Assembly: GCF_017815535.1 (NCBI RefSeq)
Contig: NZ_CP072596.1
Location: forward strand, 2,883,614-2,947,613
Source: Tessaracoccus sp. MC1865
Lineage (GTDB): Bacteria > Actinomycetota > Actinomycetes > Propionibacteriales > Propionibacteriaceae
Reading direction: 5' to 3'
DNA length: 64,000 nucleotides
The translations under genes and the position numbers were made by a program. The notes below the pieces were generated by a model. That model had not been told where the DNA came from, made no database searches, and saw only the letters and a list, made by a program, of their open reading frames with translations. Below, in pieces: positions 8,902 to 17,207 of this stretch; position 1 is the first letter of the stretch, and every line of letters starts with the position of its first letter.

Positions 8902-8936
8902 ACTTGGATCGAGTCCACAAAATCGATCGTCCAAGT
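8902..8936. promoter_or_regulatory. Imperfect inverted repeat in the gltA upstream region
   Basis: ACTTGGA (8902-8908) and TCCAAGT (8930-8936) face each other about 80 bp before the gltA start, with further partial symmetry (TCGA repeats) inside. It may be an operator for a carbon-metabolism regulator; no factor can be named from sequence alone. Confidence 0.3.
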
Positions 8937-8948
8937 CTGGAGGGGTCC

Positions 8949-8988
8949 CACCAAAACGAAGGGTCCGCCCCCGAAGGAGCGGACCCTT
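8949..8988 (-). terminator. Terminator of the DUF6458 gene
   Basis: AAGGGTCCGC (8959-8968) pairs with GCGGACCCTT (8979-8988) around a 10-base loop. On the minus strand the hairpin is followed by CGTTTTGG, giving a short T-tract. It lies just after the stop codon of the small membrane protein gene. Confidence 0.75.
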
Positions 8989-9003
8989 ATTGTTGAGTTC
9001 TAA

Positions 9004-9246
9004 TCAGAGACCGTCGTGCGATTCAGCGCGGTGCACCGTCTCGCCCGTGTTGGGATCCTGGACGGTGCGGGCCTCGGTGACGCGGGTGCGCTGCGAGGCC
9101 AGAAGTGCCCAGATGAGCCCGATGACGCCGGCGGCGATCAGGATGTAGCCGATCATGTCGAGGCTGACGTAAGGCACCTCAGCATCGACGGCCCACACCA
9201 GGATGGCGCCGATGGCCATGAGGATGATGCCAGAACCGATTCGCAT
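9004..9246 (-). CDS. Small DUF6458-type membrane protein
   Basis: An 80-residue protein with two membrane segments (about 5-20 and 32-50) joined by an acidic loop (DAEVPYVSLDMIGY) and a charged cytoplasmic tail (RTRVTEARTVQDPNTGETVHR). The opening MRIGSGIILMAIGAIL and the D-IGY pattern resemble the DUF6458 family of actinobacteria, whose function is unknown. Start ATG 9246 has an AAGGAGGAACC ribosome site. It stands alone between its terminator and the divergent transporter gene. Confidence 0.72.
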   Translation of the reverse strand: MRIGSGIILMAIGAILVWAVDAEVPYVSLDMIGYILIAAGVIGLIWALLASQRTRVTEARTVQDPNTGETVHRAESHDGL

Positions 9247-9384
9247 GGTTCCTCCTTGTTTCAGTTTCGCGTGGACGGCAGCCCACATAATCACCGTAAC
9301 GCCTTTCCACGGGCAGGTATATGGGTTTCTCTCATACTTTTGGGTGTGTTGGCATGGGTTCACCGAAAGTTAACTCGCGCGCGT

Positions 9385-9390
9385 TAATCT
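9385..9390 (+). promoter_or_regulatory. Leaderless -10 box of the Atg22-like transporter gene
   Basis: TAATCT lies 6 nt before the GTG at 9397 and no ribosome-binding site is visible. Confidence 0.5.
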
Positions 9391-9396
9391 GCGCTG

Positions 9397-10773
9397 GTGA
9401 GCACATCCGCAATCCCAGACATCACGCCGTCGCCCGAGACGACCGGTGCCCTTTCCTCGGCGCAGGCCAGTAAGGGCAAGGTCTTTTCGTGGGCACTGTG
9501 GGATTGGGGAACACAGCCTTTCGCCACGGTCATCACCACCTTCGTCTTCGCGGTCTACCTGACCAGTTCGGCCTTCGGCCCGAAGGACGAGGTCACGATG
9601 AAGCTGGCCTGGGCCACGGGGATCGCCGGGCTGTTCATCGCCCTGTTGGCCCCGGTGCTGGGCCAGGGATCAGACCGTTCCGGCAAGCGGATGTTCCACC
9701 TCAGATGGCAGACCTGGTTGCTGGCCGCCATCTGCGCCGCGATGTACTTCGTGGCGCCCGCCCCCGAGTACTTCCTGCTGGGCGCCATCCTCTTGGGCGC
9801 GGGCAACGTCGTCTCCGAGATCGCCAACGTCAACTACTACGCGGCCATCGACCAGGTGTCGACCCCGCGCAACGTGGGCCGCGTCTCCGGCCTCGGATGG
9901 GGCCTCGGCTACCTGGGCGGCATCTCCATCCTGCTGCTCATCATCGCGCTCATGGGCTCCGGCTTCGACGCGGACCAGGTGCGCCTGTCGATGCTGCTGT
10001 GTGGCGCCTGGACGCTGGTCTTCTCCATCCCGATCTTCATCGCGATCAAGGACCGCCGGCCGGCGCATCCCGCGCCGTCGCTGGGCATCGTCGGCTCCTA
10101 CCGGGCCCTCTTCAGCTCCATCAAGCGGCTGTCCCGCACCGCGCCCAACACGCTGTTCTTCCTGATCGCCGCAGCACTCTTCCGCGACGGGCTGGCCGGC
10201 GTCTTCACCTTCGGTGGCGTGCTTGCGGCCGGCACCTTCGGGTTCGAGTTCAGCGAGGTGGTGATCTTCGGCGTCGCCGCCAACGTCGTGGCCGGCGTCT
10301 CGACGATCCTCTTCGGCCTGCTCGACGACCGCCTCGGCCCCAAGAGCGTGATCATCGGCTCGCTCGTCGCGCTGGTGCTGCTCGGGCTGGGGGTGTTCGT
10401 GTTCCACGACGGCGGCAAGCCCGTGTTCTGGGGCCTCGGCCTGGCCATGTGCCTGTTCGTGGGCCCGGCGCAGTCCGCCAGCCGTTCCTTCCTCGCCCGC
10501 CTCATCCCCAAGGGCATGAGCGGCGAGATGTTCGGCCTCTACGCGACAACGGGCCGGGCCGTGAGCTTCCTGGCCCCGCTCATGTTCGGCCTGGCGATCG
10601 CGCTCGGGCTCGCGGTGACGGGCGCCGGCGACGAGGAGTCCGCGCAGCACTGGGGAATCCTCGGCATCGTCCTGGTGCTGCTGATCGGCCTGATCGTGGC
10701 GCTGTTCGTGAAGGAGCCGCCGAAGCACACGCTGCCTCCCGAGGACGAGCTCGTTGCCGCCCGCGTGGGCTGA
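9397..10773 (+). CDS. MFS transporter of the UMF1/Atg22-like type
   Basis: A 458-residue integral membrane protein with about 12 hydrophobic segments. The first segment carries the FSWALWDWGTQPFATVI motif typical of the UMF1 (Atg22-like) branch of the major facilitator superfamily; the yeast relative exports amino acids from the vacuole. Other family landmarks are YAAIDQVSTPRNVGRVSGLGWGLGYLGG and KSVIIGSLVAL. The substrate in bacteria is not known. GTG 9397 is taken as start because a TAATCT box is 6 nt upstream. The next gene begins 45 bp downstream with its own promoter. Confidence 0.85.
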   Translation: MSTSAIPDITPSPETTGALSSAQASKGKVFSWALWDWGTQPFATVITTFVFAVYLTSSAFGPKDEVTMKLAWATGIAGLFIALLAPVLGQGSDRSGKRMFHLRWQTWLLAAICAAMYFVAPAPEYFLLGAILLGAGNVVSEIANVNYYAAIDQVSTPRNVGRVSGLGWGLGYLGGISILLLIIALMGSGFDADQVRLSMLLCGAWTLVFSIPIFIAIKDRRPAHPAPSLGIVGSYRALFSSIKRLSRTAPNTLFFLIAAALFRDGLAGVFTFGGVLAAGTFGFEFSEVVIFGVAANVVAGVSTILFGLLDDRLGPKSVIIGSLVALVLLGLGVFVFHDGGKPVFWGLGLAMCLFVGPAQSASRSFLARLIPKGMSGEMFGLYATTGRAVSFLAPLMFGLAIALGLAVTGAGDEESAQHWGILGIVLVLLIGLIVALFVKEPPKHTLPPEDELVAARVG

Positions 10774-10806
10774 CCCAGGACGGGGCCGCGCGCCCCGTCG
10801 GGTGAT

Positions 10807-10812
10807 TACGCT
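10807..10812 (+). promoter_or_regulatory. Leaderless -10 box of the double hydrolase gene
   Basis: TACGCT lies 6 nt before ATG 10819; no ribosome-binding site is visible. Confidence 0.45.
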
Positions 10813-10818
10813 GGGGCG

Positions 10819-12354
10819 ATGCACCTGACGAGCACCTCGATCGACGTCCACGGCTTCCATCTGCAGGCCCTCACGTCCACCGGTGACCACGCTCGCACCC
10901 TCGTGCTGGTGCACGGGCTGGGGGTGGCGTCCAGCTACTTCGAGCCGTTGGCCGAGGCGCTGGGGCGCAGCGGCCGGCTGGTGCTGCTCAACCTGCCCGG
11001 CTTCGGGCCCACCCCAGAGCCGGACCAGACGCTCCGGATCGCCGAGTTCGCCACGTTGGCCCGCCGCGCGGTGGCCGAGCTGGGGGTCGAGGGGGCCGTG
11101 TGGATCGGGCACTCGATGGGTGCCCAGGTGGTCGTCGAGGCGGAGGCCCAGCAACCCGGGCTCTGCTCCCGCATGGTGCTGCTGTCGCCGGTGGTCGACC
11201 GCACGAGCCGCCGGGCGCGCACCCTCGTGCGCCAGTTCAGCCAGTCGGCGCTGAAGGAGAAACCCAGCTCGGCCGCCGCGTCGGTCCGGGCCTTCCTCAG
11301 CTGCGGGCCGAAGTGGATGTGGCAGATCTTCCCCGCGATGCTGAACTACCCCATCGAGGACCGGATCTCCCTGACCCACGTCGAGACGCTGCTCGTGGCG
11401 GGCGAACTCGACCTGATGGCGCCGCGCCGCTGGCTGGAGGAACTGGCTGATCGGGCCGGCGGCCGCGCCCAGGTCGCCGTGGTGCCGGGCGCGCACCAGG
11501 CGATGCACACCCACGCCGAGAGGGTGGCCGAGCTGATCCTGGCCTCGTCCGGGCCCGAGGACCCCACATCTGGATCCGGGGTCCGGGACGACGCCGCATC
11601 TGGATCCGGCGGGGCTGCGCCCCACCCGCCTGTCTCGGCCTGGTCGGTACTCCGCAGCCCCCGGTCGGTCCGGGTCGCCGCCCAGGACTGGGCGGTGGCG
11701 CTGCGCGACCAGTACCTCTCGCTCCGCGCCCGCAGGGACGAGACGTCCGGCACCCCAGGCGACTGCACCGGCCCCGCCGTCGTCCTCATCCCCGGCATCC
11801 TGGAGAACCCGCGATACCTGGCGCCGTTGCAGCAGTGGCTCGTCTCCCACGGGCACACGGTCCACCAGTTGCCGGCGCTCGGCTGGAACCTGCGGGGGCT
11901 CACCGCGTCCGTCAACCAGGGCCTCGACGCGTTGGAGTCGCTCGAGGTGCGCGACGCCGTCGTCGTCGCCCACTCCAAGGGCGGGCTCATCGGCAAGGCC
12001 ATGCTGCTCAGCCCCAGATCCGACGGCGTGCTGGCCGGCATGGTGGCCGTGGCGACGCCGTTCAGTGGCTCGCAACTCTGGAACCGCCTGCAGCGGATGT
12101 TCCTGCTGCGGCGCTCACCCCTCGGGCTGTTCCACCCGGAGCACCCGGAGCTCGCGGCGCTGATCGCCGAGCGGGAGGTCAACCGTCGGATCGTGTCGCT
12201 GGCCCCGGCGTTCGACCAGATGATCCCCGGCGGCTCGCATCTCGACGACGCCACGAACGTCACGCTCAGCGTCGAGGGCCACTTCCGCCCCGTGAGCGAC
12301 CCGACGGTGTGGGAGGTCATCCACGCCCACCTCCATCAGTTGGCCGACCACTAG
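10819..12354 (+). CDS. Tandem alpha/beta hydrolase fusion protein
   Basis: A 511-residue cytoplasmic protein with two alpha/beta hydrolase folds. The N-terminal one (about 1-245) has the oxyanion block VLVHGLGVASSYF and nucleophile Ser99 in GHSMGA; its charge-relay His is probably in PGAHQAMHTHAE. A flexible Gly/Ser/Pro-rich linker (about 246-275) contains two near copies of a 14-base repeat at the DNA level. The C-terminal fold (about 310-505) has LIPGILENPRYLAPLQQWL and Ser386 in HSKGG, closer to lipase or PGAP1-like esterases, with a final GHFRPV. Two intact catalytic serines suggest two esterase activities; substrates unknown. Confidence 0.82.
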   Translation: MHLTSTSIDVHGFHLQALTSTGDHARTLVLVHGLGVASSYFEPLAEALGRSGRLVLLNLPGFGPTPEPDQTLRIAEFATLARRAVAELGVEGAVWIGHSMGAQVVVEAEAQQPGLCSRMVLLSPVVDRTSRRARTLVRQFSQSALKEKPSSAAASVRAFLSCGPKWMWQIFPAMLNYPIEDRISLTHVETLLVAGELDLMAPRRWLEELADRAGGRAQVAVVPGAHQAMHTHAERVAELILASSGPEDPTSGSGVRDDAASGSGGAAPHPPVSAWSVLRSPRSVRVAAQDWAVALRDQYLSLRARRDETSGTPGDCTGPAVVLIPGILENPRYLAPLQQWLVSHGHTVHQLPALGWNLRGLTASVNQGLDALESLEVRDAVVVAHSKGGLIGKAMLLSPRSDGVLAGMVAVATPFSGSQLWNRLQRMFLLRRSPLGLFHPEHPELAALIAEREVNRRIVSLAPAFDQMIPGGSHLDDATNVTLSVEGHFRPVSDPTVWEVIHAHLHQLADH

Positions 12355-12423
12355 CCCCACCCCCGGAAGGGAAGCGACTCACGCGGCGCTCACCCGTCGT
12401 GATCGAAACGTGACCTGAAACCC

Positions 12424-12453
12424 TTGACAGGCCCTCTGCGCACAGGGCACGAT
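12424..12453 (+). promoter_or_regulatory. Candidate promoter of the importer/ketone-acid operon
   Basis: A consensus -35 TTGACA (12424-12429), an 18-base spacer, and CACGAT (12448-12453) as -10. It lies about 45 bp before the first gene and is the only good promoter seen for the run of twelve genes. The -10 is a weak match. Confidence 0.45.
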
Positions 12454-12496
12454 CCTCATACCTGAATCACCTTTCATGTTCAGCGGAAGGAACCCC

Positions 12497-13786
12497 ATGC
12501 GGACAAAGAAGCCCGTACTCGCAGCAGTAGCTGTGGGCCTGTCAATGATGCTGGCCGCCTGTGCGCCCAGCACCACTCCCGCTCCGGCCGACACCACGGC
12601 CAGCGGCGCCACCACCTCAGAGAGCGCCGGGGGCGAAACCACCTCCGGCGCCAGCGGCAGCGCGTCGGCCGAGGCCTCGGAGAGCGCCTCCGAGACCGCC
12701 ACCGGCGATCCGGTGAAGGTCGCCATCATCTACTCCAAGACCGGTCCTCTCGCCGCCTACGGCGAGACCTACTACCAGGGCTTCCAGGCAGGCCTTGACT
12801 ACGCCACCGACGGCTCCGGCGCAGTCGACGGCCGCGAGCTCGAGATCACCTACACCGACGACGGCGGTGACCCCGACAAGGCGGTCGCCGCGGCCAAGGA
12901 GGCCATCGGCAACGGCACCCAGATCATGGGCGGCACGGTTTCCTCCGGTGTCGCCGGGCCGCTCGCCGAGCAGGCCGAGCAGAACAAGGTGCTCTACATC
13001 TCCGGCCCGGCCGCGGCCGACGCCATCACCGGCATCAACCGCTACACGTTCCGCTCCGGCCGCCAGTCGCTGCAGGACGTCGCCACCACCTCCGGCCAGA
13101 TCTCTGACGGTTCCAAGGTGCTCGTGTTCGCGCAGAACAGCGCGTTCGGTCAGGGCAACGTGGCAGCCGCCAAGGCGATCCTGGAGCCCAAGGGCGCCGT
13201 CGTCTCCGAACTCCTCGTGCCGGAGGCCGAGACCGAGTTCACGCCGTTCGCGGCCCGCATCCTCGACGCGAAGCCTGATCTGGTCTTCGTCGCCTGGGCG
13301 GGAGCCACCTCCGGCGCGATGTGGCAGGCGCTGTCGCAGCAGGGCGTGCTTGAGAGCACCAACGTGATGACCGGCCTCGGCGACCTCTCCACCTACGGCG
13401 CGTACGGTGAGGCCTCCGACAAGATCAACTTCCTCAACCACTACTTCCCCGGTGCCCCGGACAACGAGGTCAACGACGCGATGGTGTCGTTCCTCGACGA
13501 GGGTGGCCACAAGGCCGATCTGTTCTCGCCCGACGGTTTCGTCGCCGCGCAGATGATCGTCCAGGCAGTGCGCGAGGGCGGCGGAGACGACGTCGAAGAG
13601 ATGATCGCCTCGCTCGAGGGCTGGGAGTTCGACGCTCCGAAGGGCCCCCAGCAGATCCGTGAATCGGACCACGCCATGATCCAGCCGATGTTCGTGGTGA
13701 AGCTCAAGGACGAGGGCGGCCAGTGGGTGCCTGAGCTCGTCGAAACCATGGACGGCGCCGACGTGGCCCCGCCGGAAGCGTCGTGA
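12497..13786 (+). CDS. ABC importer substrate-binding lipoprotein (LivJ/periplasmic-binding fold type I)
   Basis: Captures the substrate outside the membrane for the LivHMGF-type importer encoded just downstream. Signal peptide with lipobox LAAC and lipidated Cys22, then a Ser/Thr/Ala/Glu linker to about residue 70, then the type I periplasmic-binding fold (VKVAIIYSKTGPLAAYG, TDDGGDPDKAVAAAKEAI, ISGPAAADAITGINRYTFR). Total 429 residues. The family binds branched-chain amino acids, amides, urea or short acids; the neighbouring catabolic genes point to a hydroxy or keto acid rather than leucine, which is inference. ATG 12497 has a GGAAGGA site. Confidence 0.92.
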   Translation: MRTKKPVLAAVAVGLSMMLAACAPSTTPAPADTTASGATTSESAGGETTSGASGSASAEASESASETATGDPVKVAIIYSKTGPLAAYGETYYQGFQAGLDYATDGSGAVDGRELEITYTDDGGDPDKAVAAAKEAIGNGTQIMGGTVSSGVAGPLAEQAEQNKVLYISGPAAADAITGINRYTFRSGRQSLQDVATTSGQISDGSKVLVFAQNSAFGQGNVAAAKAILEPKGAVVSELLVPEAETEFTPFAARILDAKPDLVFVAWAGATSGAMWQALSQQGVLESTNVMTGLGDLSTYGAYGEASDKINFLNHYFPGAPDNEVNDAMVSFLDEGGHKADLFSPDGFVAAQMIVQAVREGGGDDVEEMIASLEGWEFDAPKGPQQIRESDHAMIQPMFVVKLKDEGGQWVPELVETMDGADVAPPEAS

Positions 13787-13796
13787 GCGGATCCTA

Positions 13797-14561
13797 ATGA
13801 TGCAAGAGACAGCTGTGGGACCAGCGCTGGAGGTCCGGGACCTCTGCTGGCAGGTGGGCGGCGCACGCATCGTGCGGGACGTGAGTCTGGCCGTCGCCCC
13901 CGGGGAGATGGTGGGGGTCATCGGCCCCAACGGTGCGGGCAAGACGTCGCTGTTCAACCTGATCAGCGGCATCAATCCGGTCAGCAGTGGCCGGGTGCTC
14001 CTCCTGGGCAAGGACGTAACGAAACACTCAGTGGCGTCCCGGGCCAGGGCCGGCCTCGGCCGCACCTTCCAGACCTCCAGCCTGTTCCCACGGTTGTCCG
14101 TCCTGGAGAACGTGCGGCTCGCGGCGCAACAGCGCCTCGGCGGCTCGCTCTCCATCCTGAAGTTCCCGCGCAGCGCCGACGACGCCACCCGTCTTGCCCG
14201 CGAGATGCTCGACATCGTGCAGTTGGGGTCCCGCCGCAGCTTCGCCGGCGACCTCAGCCACGGCGACAAGCGCAAGCTCGAGATCGCCGTCCTCCTCGCC
14301 CAGGACCCCAGCGTGATCCTCCTCGACGAGCCCATGGCTGGCGTGGCCCACGCCGACGTGCCGGGGCTCACCGAGGTCATCCGCGACCTCAACAACTTGG
14401 GCAAGACCGTCATGATCGTCGAACACCACCTCGAGGTGGTGCTCGGCCTGGTCAGCAGGGTCGCCGTCATGCACCACGGCGAACTCCTCGCGTTCGACGA
14501 GCCCGGCGCCATCATGGCCACCCCGACGGTGCAGTCGGCCTACCTGGGAGACATCGCATGA
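13797..14561 (+). CDS. ABC importer ATP-binding protein (LivG type)
   Basis: One of two cytoplasmic ATPases that drive the importer. The 254-residue protein has Walker A GPNGAGKTS, the LivG-type signature LSHGDKRKLEIAVLLA, Walker B VILLDEPMAGV and the H-loop VEHHLEVV. Two adjacent ATG codons (13797 and 13800) are both possible starts. It follows the binding-protein gene by 10 bp and its stop overlaps the next ATPase gene by 4 bp, so translation is coupled. The signature has SHGDK in place of the usual SGGQ, as in LivG proteins, where SYG or SHG variants are normal. Confidence 0.93.
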   Translation: MMQETAVGPALEVRDLCWQVGGARIVRDVSLAVAPGEMVGVIGPNGAGKTSLFNLISGINPVSSGRVLLLGKDVTKHSVASRARAGLGRTFQTSSLFPRLSVLENVRLAAQQRLGGSLSILKFPRSADDATRLAREMLDIVQLGSRRSFAGDLSHGDKRKLEIAVLLAQDPSVILLDEPMAGVAHADVPGLTEVIRDLNNLGKTVMIVEHHLEVVLGLVSRVAVMHHGELLAFDEPGAIMATPTVQSAYLGDIA

Positions 14562-15262
14562 GCCTGCTCACCGTTGAGCACCTCCGCGCCACCGTCGGCG
14601 GCCAGCAGGTCGTCGAGGACATCACGTTCGAGGTGCCCGCCAGCGGGGTCACCGCCGTGCTGGGCCGCAACGGCGTCGGCAAGTCGTCGACCCTCAAGGG
14701 CATCCTGGGCCTCTACGACCGCACCGGCACCGTCACCTTCGACGGCGAACGCATCGACCACGAACCCACCCACCGCATCGTCCAGCGCGGCATCGGCTAC
14801 GTGCCGGAGGACCGCGAGGTCTTCAGCATGCTGACCGTGCACGAGAACCTCACGCTCGCCGCGCGCCAGGACGAGCCGCGGTGGGAGTTCGTCACCCAGC
14901 TCTTCCCGGAGCTCAAGCAGCGCGCGCAGCAGCGGGCCGGCACCCTCTCCGGCGGCCAGCAGCAGATGGTCTCGCTCGGCCGCGCGCTGATCAACGACAA
15001 CCGGCTCCTCCTCATCGACGAACCGACGAAGGGGTTGGCGCCGAAGATCGTCCAGGAGGTGGCCGCCGTCCTCGACGAGGCCGCCCGCACCGTCCCGATC
15101 CTGCTGGTGGAACAGAACCTGCAGGTCATCAACCGTCTCGCGAGCCGCGTCATCGTCATCGACTCCGGCCGCGTCGTCCATACCGGCGACGCCCGCGAAC
15201 TGCTCGACGACACCGAACGTGTCCAGCGGTTCCTCGGCGTCCATGGGGAGGCCACGAAGTGA
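14558..15262 (+). CDS. ABC importer ATP-binding protein (LivF type)
   Basis: Second ATPase of the importer, 234 residues. Walker A is GRNGVGKSS, the signature LSGGQQQMVSLGRALI, Walker B LLLIDEPTKGLAPK and H-loop VEQNLQVI, all typical of LivF. The start overlaps the LivG stop (ATGA), and its own stop overlaps the permease GTG start. The LivG/LivF pairing with a binding protein and two permeases is the standard HAAT-family layout. Confidence 0.93.
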   Translation: MSLLTVEHLRATVGGQQVVEDITFEVPASGVTAVLGRNGVGKSSTLKGILGLYDRTGTVTFDGERIDHEPTHRIVQRGIGYVPEDREVFSMLTVHENLTLAARQDEPRWEFVTQLFPELKQRAQQRAGTLSGGQQQMVSLGRALINDNRLLLIDEPTKGLAPKIVQEVAAVLDEAARTVPILLVEQNLQVINRLASRVIVIDSGRVVHTGDARELLDDTERVQRFLGVHGEATK

Positions 15263-16134
15263 GCACGCTCGTCCTGTTGACCTTCACCGGGCTGGGCCTC
15301 GGCGCCCTGTACTTCCTGGTGGCCTCCGGCCTCAGCCTGATCTACGGCCTGATGGGAGTGTTGAACTTCGCCCACGGCTCGTTCCTCACCCTCTCCGCGT
15401 TCGCCGGGTTCGAGGTGGGCCGACGGCTGGGTGCCGGCACGTTCGCCGGCTTCTTCGGCTCCATCCTGGTGGGTGCGGTTGTGGGCGGTCTCTTCGCCGC
15501 GGCCACCGAACTGCTGCTCATCCGGCCGCTCTATAAACGCCACATCGAGCAACTGCTCGTCACGGTGGGCCTGTCCCTGGCCACCGTGGCGCTGTTCGAG
15601 GGCATCTGGGGCCCGGACCCGATCTTCCTGGATTCCAGCGGCTGGCTGCGCGAGACCACCGAGATCCTCGGCGCCCGCATCCCCAACGACCGCTTCGTCA
15701 CCATCCTGGCGGCGCTCATCGTGCTGGGTGGCCTGGTGCTGTTCCTCAACAAGACGCGCTACGGCCTGATCATCCGCGCCGGCGTCGAGAACCGCTCGAT
15801 GGTCACCGCGCTCGGCATCGACGTGCGCAAGGCGTTCACGCTGGTGTTCACCATCGGCGGCATCGCGGCCGGCATCGGCGGCGTGCTCGCCAGCCACTTC
15901 TTCGGCTACGTCTCGCCGCTGCTCGGCGGTTCGCTCCTGATCTTCGCGTTCATCGTCACCGTCATCGGCGGCATGGGGTCCCTCGCCGGGGCGGCCATCG
16001 CGTCGGTGCTGGTGGCGCTGCTCCAGCAGTTCGCCAACTTCTACCTCGGCGTCGGCGACTTCATCGTGGTGCTGCTGCTCGGCGTCGTCCTGCTCGTCCG
16101 CCCCCAGGGCCTCCTCGGAAAGGCCGCAGCATGA
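15259..16134 (+). CDS. ABC importer permease (LivH type)
   Basis: Membrane subunit forming half of the translocation pore, 291 residues, about eight hydrophobic segments. LSLIYGLMGVLNFAHGSF near the N-terminus and the ENRSMVTALGIDVRKAFT block (contact with the ATPase) are LivH hallmarks; GGMGSLAGAAIASVLVALLQ follows near the C-terminus. GTG 15259 is the start because it overlaps the LivF stop and the N-terminus then begins with the first membrane segment; the open frame upstream is out of register with any LivH homology. Confidence 0.92.
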   Translation: MSTLVLLTFTGLGLGALYFLVASGLSLIYGLMGVLNFAHGSFLTLSAFAGFEVGRRLGAGTFAGFFGSILVGAVVGGLFAAATELLLIRPLYKRHIEQLLVTVGLSLATVALFEGIWGPDPIFLDSSGWLRETTEILGARIPNDRFVTILAALIVLGGLVLFLNKTRYGLIIRAGVENRSMVTALGIDVRKAFTLVFTIGGIAAGIGGVLASHFFGYVSPLLGGSLLIFAFIVTVIGGMGSLAGAAIASVLVALLQQFANFYLGVGDFIVVLLLGVVLLVRPQGLLGKAAA

Positions 16135-17207
16135 AGAGGCTCCTCCCCCGCGAAGGCCGCGGTTACCTGATCGCCCTTGTCGTCGTCGTCGCCCTGTTCG
16201 TGGCGCCGCTGCTGGCCATCCCCGGCCTCGGCATCCTGCCCGGCCCCACGTATTCGGCCGGCTCCATGCACCTGATGGCGTTCACCATGCTGATGGTGGC
16301 CGTCGTGCTGTCCTACCACCTGATCTTCGGCGTCGCCGGCCTGCTGTCGTTCGGCCACGCACTGTACTTCGGCGTGGGCGTCTACGGGCTGGCCATCGTG
16401 CTGCGGAACACAGAGCTGCCGCTGCTGGCGGCGGGGGCCGTGGTGCTGGTCATCGGCATCTTCGTCGCCAATGTGCTGGGCGCCATCAGCCTGCGGGTCA
16501 GCGGCATCTCGTTCGCCATGGTGACGCTGGCGTTCGCGCAGGCCGGCAACGTGCTGGTGCGCCGCAACCCCGGTCGCCTCACCGGCGGCGAAGAGGGCCT
16601 GTCCATGGCCAGCGACAACGTGCCGGACTTCCTCATCGGCGTCATCAACACCCGCAACCTCTACTGGGTGGCGCTGGTCACCGTCGCCGTCGTCTACGTG
16701 ATCGTCGCCTGGATCGAGAACTCCCGCCTGGGCCACAACGTCGCCGCGGTGCGCGAGAACGACACCCGGGTCCGCGTGCTGGGCGGCCGCCCGTACCTGG
16801 TCAAGCTCATCGCGTTCGCCGTCGGCGGCACGTTGGCCACGTTCACCGGCATGGTGTTCCTGCTGCTCCAATCCGGCGCCTCCGCGACGGCGGTGTCCAC
16901 CGAGTTCACCATCTCGCTGCTCACCATGGTGGTCCTCGGCGGCGTGGGCTCGCGGTGGGGAGCCGTCGTCGGTGCCATCATCTACACGCTGCTGAACCAG
17001 CGCCTCAACGCGCTGGCCAGCTCGCCGGCGATCGCGGACCTGCCGGCCATCCTGCGGATCCCGTTGTCGGAGCCCATGTTCATCCTGGGCACGTTGTTCA
17101 TCCTGATCGTGCTGTTCCTGCCCGGCGGCGTGTCCGGCACGCTCAACCGCCTCGCCGGCCGCCGACGCGGGAACGACCCGCGCGAGGCGCTGGAGGACAT
17201 CGCGTGA
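16131..17207 (+). CDS. ABC importer permease (LivM type)
   Basis: Second membrane subunit, 358 residues with about ten hydrophobic segments. LivM landmarks are YHLIFGVAGLLSFGHALYFGVGVYG, the AVRENDTRVRVLGGRPYLVKL cytoplasmic loop for ATPase contact, and VLGGVGSRWGAVVGAI. It overlaps LivH by 4 bp and its stop overlaps the GTG of the acyl-CoA ligase gene, which ties import and catabolism into one translation-coupled unit. Confidence 0.92.
   Translation: MKRLLPREGRGYLIALVVVVALFVAPLLAIPGLGILPGPTYSAGSMHLMAFTMLMVAVVLSYHLIFGVAGLLSFGHALYFGVGVYGLAIVLRNTELPLLAAGAVVLVIGIFVANVLGAISLRVSGISFAMVTLAFAQAGNVLVRRNPGRLTGGEEGLSMASDNVPDFLIGVINTRNLYWVALVTVAVVYVIVAWIENSRLGHNVAAVRENDTRVRVLGGRPYLVKLIAFAVGGTLATFTGMVFLLLQSGASATAVSTEFTISLLTMVVLGGVGSRWGAVVGAIIYTLLNQRLNALASSPAIADLPAILRIPLSEPMFILGTLFILIVLFLPGGVSGTLNRLAGRRRGNDPREALEDIA

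Noticed and set aside
11565-11610. Two near-identical GCATCTGGATCC segments, considered as a repeat element or integration site
   Set aside because: They lie in frame in a flexible linker of the double hydrolase and are better explained as a small in-gene duplication.
12617-14521. Long minus-strand open frame opposite the LivJ/LivG genes
   Set aside because: Shadow of two strongly supported genes, with low-complexity composition.
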